Of a stretch of DNA of 51,703 nucleotides, positions 29,839 through 36,874 are shown in pieces. The notes under the pieces are model-generated. The model was given only the letters and a program-made list of their open reading frames with translations. It did no database searches and was not told the DNA's origin. Both the position numbers and the translations under genes were made by a program. The stretch lies in the IMG/VR virus record IMGVR_UViG_3300014911_000009, positions 1 to 51,703 of that record. One strand, 5' to 3'. The stretch's first letter is position 1. Every line of letters starts with the position of its first letter. Origin of the DNA: a virus.

Positions 29839-30373
29839 TCATCACGAAACCTCAATGATTTCAAGTACTTAGACAACATTGTCCCATTTTGAAACACACT
29901 GTCCCATTTTGGGACACTCAAAGCATTTCTCTAGTAATTCCAGGTGTTTACAAGTGTTTCTACGGAATTTATCAATGTTGCAGGTGTTGCGGTTTTGCAA
30001 CGGCGTACCAAGTCAATGTTTCTTTCTGAAACTCACTGGCCGTTTTCGTGGGAATATCGTATTCCTTCCCCTTTTCACCTATAGTAGCTCTCCTTTGCAC
30101 TCATGCCAGGATTTATTTTCCTTACTTTTGGGGCTTGTAACTCTTTGAAATTATTAGACTTTTTCCCTTGAAAAAAAATGAAAAAAAATTAAAAAAATTG
30201 CATTTTTTTCTTGACAAAATTTCGCCATTTTCCCCAAATGGTTCTAGTTTTCGAGGAAAACGTTGTAAATGGTTGATATTGTTGGGGATTTGGAGTTTTA
30301 TTAAAAATGTAAACATTGTAAAAAAACCCTGTTTTGGCCTCGTAAGTTATTGATATTATTGAGAAAATTTTTG

Positions 30374-30382
30374 TGGTATAAT
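30374..30382 (+). promoter_or_regulatory. Extended -10 rightward promoter
   Basis: TGGTATAAT, a perfect extended -10 element, 30 bp before the ATG of the first rightward gene. The -35 region is poor (no TTGACA at the right distance), as usual for extended -10 promoters. Confidence 0.6.
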
Positions 30383-30411
30383 GAAATAAAACCGAAAAAG
30401 GAGGCGTAACT

Positions 30412-30612
30412 ATGGAACCTATTGAAATTTTTTCACCAGAGCAGAGGCTCTGGCTGGCCGTCTGGGAGCAAGCCAGGAAAGATGCCCAGGAAGGCCAAGA
30501 AGACGCTCGGTCCTTTCTGGCCGAGTGCAAGCCAATTTTTCAGGTGCTCTTCCATGAGTACCTCGAAACTGAAAATATTTTTCATCAAGGCATGGTCCGC
30601 CATAGCCATTAG
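30412..30612 (+). CDS. Small acidic protein, 66 aa
   Basis: First gene of the rightward operon, ATG 30412 after AAAGGAGGCG. MEPIEIFSPEQRLWLAVWEQ and ARKDAQEGQEDARSFLAECK form helices. Its 3' end lies within a terminator hairpin, so a portion of transcripts would stop here. Function unknown. Confidence 0.6.
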   Translation: MEPIEIFSPEQRLWLAVWEQARKDAQEGQEDARSFLAECKPIFQVLFHEYLETENIFHQGMVRHSH

Positions 30613-30641
30613 GTTCGGCTATGGCAGTCATGCCTTTTTTT
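30589..30641 (+). terminator. Intrinsic terminator/attenuator inside gene end
   Basis: GGCATG and CATGCC enclose GCCATAGCC / GGCTATGGC (9-bp stem, 9-nt loop), followed by seven T. It overlaps the last codons and stop of the 66-aa gene and precedes the AAA ATPase, suggesting partial termination or regulated readthrough. Confidence 0.65.
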
Positions 30642-30644
30642 ATT

Positions 30645-30662
30645 CCCTCCCTTCGGGGAGGG
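30645..30662 (+). repeat. UUCG hairpin, copy 1
   Basis: CCCTCCC-TTCG-GGGAGGG, a 7-bp GC-rich stem with the hyperstable UUCG tetraloop, followed within 25 bp by AGGAGG and an ATG. Identical hairpins precede three later genes at 35298, 35734 and 36474. Confidence 0.7.
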
Positions 30663-30681
30663 GGAAGGAGGAGGAAAAGAA

Positions 30682-32112
30682 ATGAAGTGCGTAAATAATT
30701 ATTTGCAGGCAGGGTATCCCTGTCTATGTGTGCAAACCCATGAAGAAACAAGAGCGATCTCTCGGCTGTCCCAGGAGGCCGAGGGATATAATATTTTCTC
30801 CTGGGACATTGTCGGTGGGTTGGCCGACCACCAGACAGGGCAATCCCGCCAAATGGCCGACCCCCTCGCACCGCTGAATGCGGTTGCTACCCTTCCTGAA
30901 TCTTCCATCCTCTTTCTGAAAGACTTTCACCGCTTCATTGAGGCGGTGGAAGTGATCAGGACGGTGAAGAATCTCATTCCCGTCCTGAAGGCGACTGATC
31001 GCCATGTGGTGATTGTATCGCCTATCCTCAACATCCCCGTGGAGCTGGAAAAGGACATCACTATCCTAGACTTTCAGCTCCCGACCATCTCAGATCTCCT
31101 TGCCACTGCCCAGCGGATAGTCTCGGAAAACGAGTTGTCTGTGCAAGTAGACGAACGGGCTATCAGTGCAGGGAAGGGTCTTACCTTGCACGAGGCAGAG
31201 AATGCTATGGCTCTGTCTCTAGTGCAGGAAAAAATCTTTTCAAAGAAGGTCGTTGAGGCCGAAAAGCTCCAGGCCATCCGCAAATCTGGCCTCATGGAGC
31301 TATACGAACCTGTCCCTGAAGACCAACTCGGTGGTCTTGACCCCCTCAAGCGGTATATCAAAAACCGCAAGAGAGGGTTTGAAGATGACCGACTCCCCAC
31401 TCCAAAAGGAATCTTACTTGTTGGCCTACCTGGTGCTGGAAAGTCCCTCACTGCCAAAGTTACGGCTTCTGTCCTAGATTTTCCTCTCATAAGGCTTGAC
31501 ATTTCCAGCCTCAAAGGCTCGCTTGTAGGTGAATCTGAAGCGAAGATGCGTCAATCTCTTAATCTCATTGATGCGGTTTCTCCCTGTGTGGTGTGGATAG
31601 ATGAAATAGAGAAAAGCTTAGGGGGTGTTCAATCTTCTAATCGAACTGATGGGGGGACTACATCCGCTATGTTTGGGCATCTCCTCACTTGGATGCAGGA
31701 ATCTCAATCTCCTAAATACATCATCGCCACCTGTAACGATATTGACGACCTCTTGACCATTTCTCAAGGTGCTCTCCTCAGACGGTTTGATGACGTATTT
31801 TTTGTGGATCTTCCCTCTCAGTCCGAGCGACAAGAGATCTTTTCTATTATGAATCAGCGTTACAGAACCGATTTTGACCCGTCCTTAGCCTCCAAGATGG
31901 AAGGCTGGACAGGGGCAGAAATAGAGAAATTTGTAATTTCCGCAATCTATGATGGAGAGGATGAGGCTTTCACAAATGTGAAGCCCATCTATCTCCAGAA
32001 TAGGGAAAAAATAGAAAAAGCCCGTGAATGGGCCAAATTCAATGCCCGCCTCGCTAACGGCGATGGGCAGGCCCAAAAGAGCGGGCGGAAAATAAAAATG
32101 GCTACCTGCTGA
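30682..32112 (+). CDS. Ycf46-like AAA ATPase
   Basis: 476 residues. The N-terminal domain (about 1-200, GYPCLCVQTHEETRAISRLS) matches the non-ATPase part of Ycf46-type proteins. Walker A is LVGLPGAGKSLT (about 246-257), Walker B VVWIDEIEKS (about 303-312), with arginine-finger region GALLRRFDDVFF and sensor 2 GWTGAEIEKFV. In cyanobacteria and phages such ATPases are encoded beside DUF1257 (Ycf35-like) and DUF2997 proteins, as here. Likely a remodelling ATPase; its substrate is unknown. Confidence 0.85.
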   Translation: MKCVNNYLQAGYPCLCVQTHEETRAISRLSQEAEGYNIFSWDIVGGLADHQTGQSRQMADPLAPLNAVATLPESSILFLKDFHRFIEAVEVIRTVKNLIPVLKATDRHVVIVSPILNIPVELEKDITILDFQLPTISDLLATAQRIVSENELSVQVDERAISAGKGLTLHEAENAMALSLVQEKIFSKKVVEAEKLQAIRKSGLMELYEPVPEDQLGGLDPLKRYIKNRKRGFEDDRLPTPKGILLVGLPGAGKSLTAKVTASVLDFPLIRLDISSLKGSLVGESEAKMRQSLNLIDAVSPCVVWIDEIEKSLGGVQSSNRTDGGTTSAMFGHLLTWMQESQSPKYIIATCNDIDDLLTISQGALLRRFDDVFFVDLPSQSERQEIFSIMNQRYRTDFDPSLASKMEGWTGAEIEKFVISAIYDGEDEAFTNVKPIYLQNREKIEKAREWAKFNARLANGDGQAQKSGRKIKMATC

Positions 32113-32142
32113 GCTACAGCAGGAGAAAGGAGGTATTGTATT

Positions 32143-32553
32143 ATGGGATATAGTAATATAGAAATTGTCAATGATCCCTTAGAGGGTGAACTATTAATAG
32201 CTCAAGGAGAACGGCGAAAGGGCGGAGCGTATATTGCTCGTATTGTAGGCCTAGACAAAAAATATAAATATGCTCGTGAGTTTATTTCTGAAAGAGAAAA
32301 TGACTGGAAAAGTGGAATTGTTACTGCCAAAGTTCCGCTTTCTGATCTTAGCATGCCGTGGGATTTGCTCGAAATTAGGGCAGGGGGTTCGTGGAAAAAC
32401 GATTATAGAGGGTTCTACCTCTATGATGCTATAGAAAAAGATGTTGAAACTATTAATGAAAAGGTGTTGAGGGAAAAACTTGCAGAAACATTGAAACCCA
32501 CACCCATCCAAGCCGAGCATGAAAAAAAGGTGGAGAGGAGGATAAAAGTATGA
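32143..32553 (+). CDS. Hypothetical protein in the ATPase module, 136 aa
   Basis: ATG 32143 after AAGGAGG. MGYSNIEIVNDPLEGELLIA starts a beta-rich domain with GAYIARIVGLDKKYKYAREF, then a long helix near the C-terminus. It overlaps the DUF1257-like gene (4 bp). Conserved position inside the module suggests a partner of the AAA ATPase; no family recognised. Confidence 0.6.
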   Translation: MGYSNIEIVNDPLEGELLIAQGERRKGGAYIARIVGLDKKYKYAREFISERENDWKSGIVTAKVPLSDLSMPWDLLEIRAGGSWKNDYRGFYLYDAIEKDVETINEKVLREKLAETLKPTPIQAEHEKKVERRIKV

Positions 32554-32909
32554 GCCACACCATGAATATAGAAATAGAGTTGCACGACAGGCAGGCCCTT
32601 GAGCAAGCTTGCCAAAGGCTTAGCCTGACCCTCGCTGAGGGGAAGGTCAAGTTCTACAGTACAGAAGAGGAAGGGATGCTTGTCCAGCTCCCAGGGTGGA
32701 AGTATCCCATTTGCATAAAAGAAAATGGCCATGTTTCTTACGATAATTACAATGGCCAATGGGGCAAGATAGAAAAATTAAACAAACTCCGTGCTTATTA
32801 TGGCATAGAAAAGGCCAAAATTGAGGCACGGAAACAGGGATGTTCTGTATATGAAACTTATAATAACCGTACTCAACAGCTTGAGCTGCGGATAAGAGTA
32901 GGAGGTTAG
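32550..32909 (+). CDS. DUF1257/Ycf35-like protein
   Basis: 119 residues starting MSHTMNIEIELHDRQALEQA, close to the family's typical MSHFT.I.T.I.D...L..AL opening; the middle has VQLPGWKYPICIKENGHVSY and a tyrosine-rich C-terminus ending in ELRIRVGG. Family function is unknown. The combination with Ycf46-like and DUF2997-like neighbours makes the call credible. Confidence 0.7.
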   Translation: MSHTMNIEIELHDRQALEQACQRLSLTLAEGKVKFYSTEEEGMLVQLPGWKYPICIKENGHVSYDNYNGQWGKIEKLNKLRAYYGIEKAKIEARKQGCSVYETYNNRTQQLELRIRVGG

Positions 32910-32910
32910 T

Positions 32911-33114
32911 ATGAAAGAAATAATTTTGAAATTTGACACCAAAACTGGCGAATGCCAGATCGAGGCCCAGGGTTTTCGTGGCAAGTCTTGCCAAGACGCC
33001 ACAGAGTTTTTGAAAAAGGCCCTCGGCCAGTGCACCGATTTTCGGCGGAAGGCCGAATGGTACGAAAAAAACCTCAAACTCAATGGTTGCGTTGTGAGCA
33101 ACCATTGTGGATAA
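32911..33114 (+). CDS. DUF2997-like protein
   Basis: 67 residues. MKEIILKFDTKTGECQIEAQ then GFRGKSCQDATEFLKKALGQ matches the DUF2997 pattern (Ix-G-x-ieveGF-GksC---t-fleeaLG). Starts two bases after the preceding stop, so translation is coupled. Role unknown; part of a three-gene module. Confidence 0.7.
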   Translation: MKEIILKFDTKTGECQIEAQGFRGKSCQDATEFLKKALGQCTDFRRKAEWYEKNLKLNGCVVSNHCG

Positions 33115-33124
33115 GGAGGTAATT

Positions 33125-33790
33125 ATGGCAAAAATTACTAAAATTTCTCAACAGGCTCTATCTGCTCCCTCCCTCCCCGCCATCCTGGCAGAGTATGGTG
33201 ATCTCCACTGGAGTATCACTGTGGGGAAAAAACCGAGAGGGTTTTGGAGACCCCCTCTAACAATCAAGTTCTGGCATGAGGGGATAGAGGGGGATAATCT
33301 CAATGCTCTAAACATTGATCCCAATCTGTCAGTTCTGGAATTTCTTTGCCAGGTTTGGGGGATGGACGATAGCGGATTAGAAAATTTCCTCTATTGCCAC
33401 AGTTGTTCCGAGTGTCGCAAAGAGAAAGTATTCCAATTCTTGAAGTGTCCTGTCGTATTTTGGAATGCCTCTGATCCTCATACAGCACAAACAAATGCGT
33501 GCAACCTTCGAAAATTAATAGACAGATTCAACTTCTTTTGTGAACAAACTACCACTATCTTCCCAGACTGGCGACCTGGTCGCCCTGATTATTCTGACGT
33601 GATTGACTGGGTTCGTAGAAAAGTCTGCGAACCAATCACAGAAGAATACAACAAACGGATATTAGAGGCTTACCAGTCTGAGCCGATCGAGGAGGAGACC
33701 ACGATTTCCTCTGAGACGGTGAAGATGGAGGCTATTCAAAAAGAAGTTCAAGAAAAGAAAAGGCCATCCAGAAAACTAAAGATGGCCTGA
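33125..33790 (+). CDS. Hypothetical protein, 221 aa
   Basis: ATG 33125 after AAGGAGG. The N-terminus (AKITKISQQALSAPSLPAIL) leads into a beta region, then CHSCSECRKEKVFQFLKCPV with four Cys for a metal site, and a Lys/Glu-rich end. Last gene before a 660-bp gap with structured RNAs. Family not recognised. Confidence 0.6.
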   Translation: MAKITKISQQALSAPSLPAILAEYGDLHWSITVGKKPRGFWRPPLTIKFWHEGIEGDNLNALNIDPNLSVLEFLCQVWGMDDSGLENFLYCHSCSECRKEKVFQFLKCPVVFWNASDPHTAQTNACNLRKLIDRFNFFCEQTTTIFPDWRPGRPDYSDVIDWVRRKVCEPITEEYNKRILEAYQSEPIEEETTISSETVKMEAIQKEVQEKKRPSRKLKMA

Positions 33791-33814
33791 AATGAAAGGA
33801 GGTGAGAGTTTTCC

Positions 33815-34140
33815 CTACTGTCACGCTGTGGTTGGGAGCGATAAAACCAGCTTGCAGGGTGCAAGTCCTGCAGGTGAGCGAAAGACCCTCCAACCTAGCT
33901 ACTTTTGTAGCGAAAAAGGGGTAATCGGATGAGGAGGATGGCGTCGAAAGGGTATAGACCCTAAGAACACTGCGTCCTGCATGACCCAAGAATCCGTGAC
34001 AAGATGATGTCGTGCTTTGTCATGCAAGCTAAGTCGTTTGGCCGTGGTGAGCCTCGATCACGGTTAGGAAAAGACAGACGGCGAAAAGACCCAAATACTC
34101 GTAGGATTGTGCATAAGCTGCCTACGAGGAGAGGCGATTA
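33815..34140 (+). ncRNA. Structured RNA candidate, HEARO/omega-RNA-like
   Basis: No gene fits, but many stems do: GGTTGGGAG/CTCCAACC (33832/33889), CTTGCAGG/CCTGCAG, GCTAC-TTTT-GTAGC, GGGTATAGACCC, GCATGAC/GTCATGC, CCGTG/CACGG and CTCGTAGG/CCTACGAG. The order GGGTGCAAGTCC...GACCCTCCAACC.AGCTAC resembles what I recall of HEARO RNAs, the guide RNAs of IscB-type nucleases. No IscB lies nearby, so it would be a solo copy. A group II intron remnant is the main alternative. Confidence 0.5.
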
Positions 34141-34151
34141 AGATTTTTTTC

Positions 34152-34179
34152 TTGACAACTAAGAAGGGGTTGTGTTAAT
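34152..34179 (+). promoter_or_regulatory. Promoter of the 34.19-kb RNA
   Basis: TTGACA (34152-34157) preceded by a T-rich stretch, 16-bp spacer, GTTAAT (34174-34179). The TTTTTTCTTGAC context recurs at the promoters at 42048 and 48501. Start expected near 34186. Confidence 0.55.
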
Positions 34180-34186
34180 CTAATCA

Positions 34187-34420
34187 AAATTCTTGGTGAA
34201 ATCCCTGGCACTAAGACCAGGTGAGGAGATTGGCCATCTCCAAAATGACCTGACTGGAAGGCCAATGGCAAACGGTGTTCCAATGAAGGGATTATCTACC
34301 AAGAATCTTATGGAGGTGCTTCCCTCCATTAAAACAAGGGTTGAAATAAAATTTTTTCTTAATTTTTGGGAAGCACCTCTATATGAAACCCCATCTTGAT
34401 TGTCAAGGTGGGGTTTTTTA
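34187..34420 (+). ncRNA. Highly structured ~235-nt RNA with own promoter and terminator
   Basis: Three independent long helices are visible. ATTCTTGGT (34189-34197) pairs with ACCAAGAAT (34298-34306), extended by ATCCC/GGGAT, enclosing CTGG/CCAG and GAGAT/ATCTC hairpins: a multibranched domain. GAGGTGCTTCCC (34313-34324) pairs perfectly with GGGAAGCACCTC (34368-34379). ACCCCATCTTGA/TCAAGGTGGGGT (34388-34414) followed by T6 is the terminator. A 68-codon GTG frame exists but follows the stems and has no ribosome binding site. I do not recognise the family. Confidence 0.7.
34388..34419 (+). terminator. Intrinsic terminator
   Basis: 12-bp stem with one G-T pair, 3-nt loop and a T6 tail, located 28 bp before the ATG of the DHH gene. 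Transcription of that gene then needs readthrough or a promoter within the short gap. Confidence 0.8.
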
Positions 34421-34447
34421 TTTAGGAAGAAAGGGGGGTAGGACAAA

Positions 34448-35296
34448 ATGTATAAAATCTATACCCATATGTACCCAGATTTAGATTGTCTTTGTTCTCT
34501 CTATCTTCTTGAGAAAATCCACGGAGAGATAGAGATTGAGTTTATTTCCATTCAAACAGATCCCCTCCCTAAAGGAGATAATATTTTGGTAGTAGATATT
34601 CTTGGAGGGGACATTGACCATCATGATGAATCTGGAGAGACCTCTACCTGTCAAAAAATCTATGATGCTCATCCGGAGATTCATAGTCCTGCCTTAGGTG
34701 TGTTGGTAGACTACTGCCACCGATCTGATATTATGAAACTCACCAAAGAGGAGACAGGAGGTAATTCCCTGAAATTTTGTATCTTTGTAACCAGGGATAC
34801 TTGTCATGATTACCACCTGATCTATCAAATCTTCAAGACTATCGCTAACAAAGTCTATGAAGACCCTGCTTATCTTATCCATTTTGCACGTTCTCATATC
34901 CTTGCTATGTATCCATCTGTTAGGAAATATTTTGATAATTATGAGAAGTATATGGCTGCCCAAAAAGATTGGATAGAAGTCTGCCAGATAGGTAATCTAT
35001 GGGTAGCAATCAACGAATCAGAGGAAAATCTGACCTCGTTCATCTTTGACAATTATCCCCATGTTGACCTGATAATCTACAGAAATCCCCAGAAAGATTG
35101 GGCGGGGTTTGTTAAGAGGAGTGAGGAAAGAAAGGTTGGGGTAGACCTAGAAAGAATATATAATACATTGAAAGAAAAAGAGAAGGGTTGGTTTTTGCAT
35201 AAGAGTGGTAATCTTCTTTTGTGTGGAACGCCGAAGGCACCGTTGGCAAAGACTACCTTGACAGTTCAGGAAATGGTTGAGTTGTTAAAAATCTAA
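34448..35296 (+). CDS. DHH-family phosphoesterase
   Basis: 282 residues. HMYPDLDCLCSLYLLEKI supplies the first metal ligands (H-x-D-x-D) and DILGGDIDHHDE the DHH motif; a VDYCHRSD segment resembles motif III. The C-terminus lacks an obvious GGGH of DHHA1, ending AKTTLTVQEMVELLKI. Such enzymes degrade short oligonucleotides or cyclic dinucleotides. Whether this one acts on phage recycling or on host signalling cannot be told. Confidence 0.75.
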   Translation: MYKIYTHMYPDLDCLCSLYLLEKIHGEIEIEFISIQTDPLPKGDNILVVDILGGDIDHHDESGETSTCQKIYDAHPEIHSPALGVLVDYCHRSDIMKLTKEETGGNSLKFCIFVTRDTCHDYHLIYQIFKTIANKVYEDPAYLIHFARSHILAMYPSVRKYFDNYEKYMAAQKDWIEVCQIGNLWVAINESEENLTSFIFDNYPHVDLIIYRNPQKDWAGFVKRSEERKVGVDLERIYNTLKEKEKGWFLHKSGNLLLCGTPKAPLAKTTLTVQEMVELLKI

Positions 35297-35297
35297 T

Positions 35298-35315
35298 CCC
35301 TCCCTTCGGGGAGGG
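35298..35315 (+). repeat. UUCG hairpin, copy 2
   Basis: CCCTCCC-TTCG-GGGAGGG, one base after the DHH stop and followed by GGGGAGG and ATG 35334. No T run, so it is not an intrinsic terminator. Confidence 0.7.
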
Positions 35316-35333
35316 GAAAGGGGAGGTAGAGAG

Positions 35334-35525
35334 ATGGTTGAATACGCAGAAATGACAAAGGAAGAATTTGAAAGGGGATTGGATTGTCAAGTTGTTGGCG
35401 AATACCAGGCAAGAAGAAACAGGAATAGAAGGATTAAAAAACTAGGGGAATCTTATCATAAATATGCTGGTAAGATATCATTATATGATATGTTTCAGTT
35501 AAGGGGGAAGGAGGTGAAAAGATGA
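35334..35525 (+). CDS. Small basic protein, 63 aa
   Basis: MVEYAEMTKEEFERGLDCQV followed by a basic stretch (RRNRNRRIKKLGESYHKY) and a polar end. Overlaps the next gene by 4 bp (ATGA). It may bind nucleic acid; unknown family. Confidence 0.5.
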   Translation: MVEYAEMTKEEFERGLDCQVVGEYQARRNRNRRIKKLGESYHKYAGKISLYDMFQLRGKEVKR

Positions 35526-35725
35526 AAGATTATTATTACGTGAGATATTTTGGTGGGATAGGTGGGCGTCTCACAATTGCCCCCAGCAAAAAGCATCTGT
35601 CGCGCCCCAAAACAAAATGGGAAAGATACCCTTCGAAAGAAGAGGCACTTCAAAGACTGGCAGAATGGGGATTCACGGAAACGACCGATGGGAAAAGATA
35701 TTTTTCACCATCAGAGGGGGGCTAG
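35522..35725 (+). CDS. Hypothetical protein, 67 aa
   Basis: Coupled to the preceding gene. MKDYYYVRYFGGIGGRLTIA suggests a small beta domain, followed by EEALQRLAEWGFTETTDGKR, a helix and hairpin. Unknown function; followed by UUCG hairpin copy 3. Confidence 0.5.
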   Translation: MKDYYYVRYFGGIGGRLTIAPSKKHLSRPKTKWERYPSKEEALQRLAEWGFTETTDGKRYFSPSEGG

Positions 35726-35733
35726 TTTTTATC

Positions 35734-35751
35734 CCCTCCCTTCGGGGAGGG
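35734..35751 (+). repeat. UUCG hairpin, copy 3
   Basis: Same 18-bp sequence as the other copies, eight bases after the 67-aa gene stop and followed by GAAGGAGG and ATG 35772. Confidence 0.7.
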
Positions 35752-35771
35752 AGAAGGAGGTAGGTAGGGAG

Positions 35772-36245
35772 ATGAAAAGAAATCATTTTAGTATTGCTGA
35801 AATAATTAAAATGGTAGAACAACACAGGGACATCATTGAAAAACGGATTGAGGAGGAGAGAGAATCAGCCAAAAATAGTGATGGTTTTTTGTGGTTTGGG
35901 CAAACATCGGATTTGCGATATTACAAAAACAGCCACCAGTTGTTTGCCGTAGAGGGTACCACTGCAACCCAAATGATGGTTTTAGAGGACGATGATGGTT
36001 CAATTATTGTCCCAGCCATTATAGATGGGGTTGTTTATTTTGTTTATCCTGAGGAAGGGAAAGGAGGATTTGTCCATTTGTTTTATTCCGGTAAACGTAA
36101 TAGATGGGCAGCGATTCTCACGGACTCTGGCTGGCTCAAGACAAATGAGCTGGAAAAAACACCTGGCGAAATCTGGCAAAACATTACTGAGGAAATAATT
36201 GATGGTCAAAATGTTTTTTATCCCAAACCCCCAGGATGGATATAA
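35772..36245 (+). CDS. Hypothetical protein, 157 aa
   Basis: ATG 35772 chosen because a ribosome binding site (GGAGGTAGG) precedes it; the frame is open far upstream. A helical start (AEIIKMVEQHRDIIEKRIEE) is followed by a beta-rich domain with FVYPEEGKGGFVHLFYSGKR. The stop overlaps the ribosome binding region of the next gene. Unknown. Confidence 0.55.
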   Translation: MKRNHFSIAEIIKMVEQHRDIIEKRIEEERESAKNSDGFLWFGQTSDLRYYKNSHQLFAVEGTTATQMMVLEDDDGSIIVPAIIDGVVYFVYPEEGKGGFVHLFYSGKRNRWAAILTDSGWLKTNELEKTPGEIWQNITEEIIDGQNVFYPKPPGWI

Positions 36246-36256
36246 AGGAGGCGGAA

Positions 36257-36466
36257 ATGAAAAATGGTTGGTATCCTAACCAAACCCTAGGGAACCCTAA
36301 TGTCCCTAAGGGAGCTAATATAATAGGTTCCCTAGTGAGTATGTCAGGGGAGGTAATATATACCTGTTATAGTTTCTTTTACAATTTTTACAGGGTATGC
36401 GACTGGAAAGGAAGCAAACCTCAGAAAATAAGCAGTAGTGAGATAATTGCTATGGAGAAGTGTTAA
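36257..36466 (+). CDS. Hypothetical protein, 69 aa
   Basis: ATG 36257 after AAGGAGG. MKNGWYPNQTLGNPNVPKGA leads into a hydrophobic aromatic stretch (VIYTCYSFFYNFYRVCDWKG). Probably a small soluble protein; unknown family. Followed by UUCG hairpin copy 4. Confidence 0.5.
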   Translation: MKNGWYPNQTLGNPNVPKGANIIGSLVSMSGEVIYTCYSFFYNFYRVCDWKGSKPQKISSSEIIAMEKC

Positions 36467-36473
36467 TTTCATC

Positions 36474-36491
36474 CCCTCCCTTCGGGGAGGG
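36474..36491 (+). repeat. UUCG hairpin, copy 4
   Basis: Same CCCTCCC-TTCG-GGGAGGG, seven bases after the 69-aa gene stop, followed by AAAGGGG and then GAGGGGG before ATG 36522. Confidence 0.7.
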
Positions 36492-36521
36492 AGAAAGGGG
36501 ATGGTTAAAGAGGGGGTATTT

Positions 36522-36860
36522 ATGAATACACAAAATAGAATTGATTCACTTTTTAAAAGCATTAATGAAACAAAAACTTATCAGAAGGATATGCCACTTT
36601 TTAAAAGGCTTAATCTAAAACCTTTTATTATTGAAACTCATCGACGACATTATGTTGGTGAAGTCAAAATGGAAAATGGCTCACAGATAAAAATATGGGT
36701 TGAGGCATATCCTGCTCAGTTTTGGTTTTTTGAAATCTTCTGTGCAGACAACAAGAAAACAACACGAATAACTACAGGAAGTGGTTCATTGGAAGATTAT
36801 TGGGGTTTTGTCGAAGCAATAGCAACAGGTATGATTGTGGTTGATAAGAATTTTTTGTAA
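36522..36860 (+). CDS. Hypothetical protein, 112 aa
   Basis: ATG 36522 after GAGGGGG; an upstream in-frame ATG near 36501 is possible. MNTQNRIDSLFKSINETKTY begins a helical N-terminus, followed by a beta domain (GEVKMENGSQIKIWVEAYPA) and a C-terminal helix. Ends just before the recombinase. Unknown. Confidence 0.5.
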   Translation: MNTQNRIDSLFKSINETKTYQKDMPLFKRLNLKPFIIETHRRHYVGEVKMENGSQIKIWVEAYPAQFWFFEIFCADNKKTTRITTGSGSLEDYWGFVEAIATGMIVVDKNFL

Positions 36861-36874
36861 CGGAGGTGTCTACT

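Larger units (their letters stand above)
28870..30360. other. AT-rich divergent intergenic region (origin or switch candidate)
   Basis: About 1.5 kb without a supportable gene between leftward and rightward units. It contains runs of A/T, ATATAT tracts at 29380-29460, a ten-G run (29801-29810), a perfect dyad GTGCATATAA..TTATATGCAC (29812-29838), a direct repeat TGTCCCATTTTG (29880-29912), and TTGCAGGTGTTGCGGTTTTG hairpin sequence near 29978. The plus strand is poor in G from 29,150 to 29,700. This is the usual place for phage origins or immunity control. Confidence 0.5.

Noticed and set aside
33832-33900. tRNA-like pattern with a GCAAGTCCTGC arm
   Set aside because: No acceptor stem, anticodon arm or GTTCGA loop; the stems belong to a larger RNA.
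34193-34399. 68-codon GTG frame within the structured RNA
   Set aside because: No ribosome binding site, and the codons follow long RNA stems; the RNA reading explains the sequence better.
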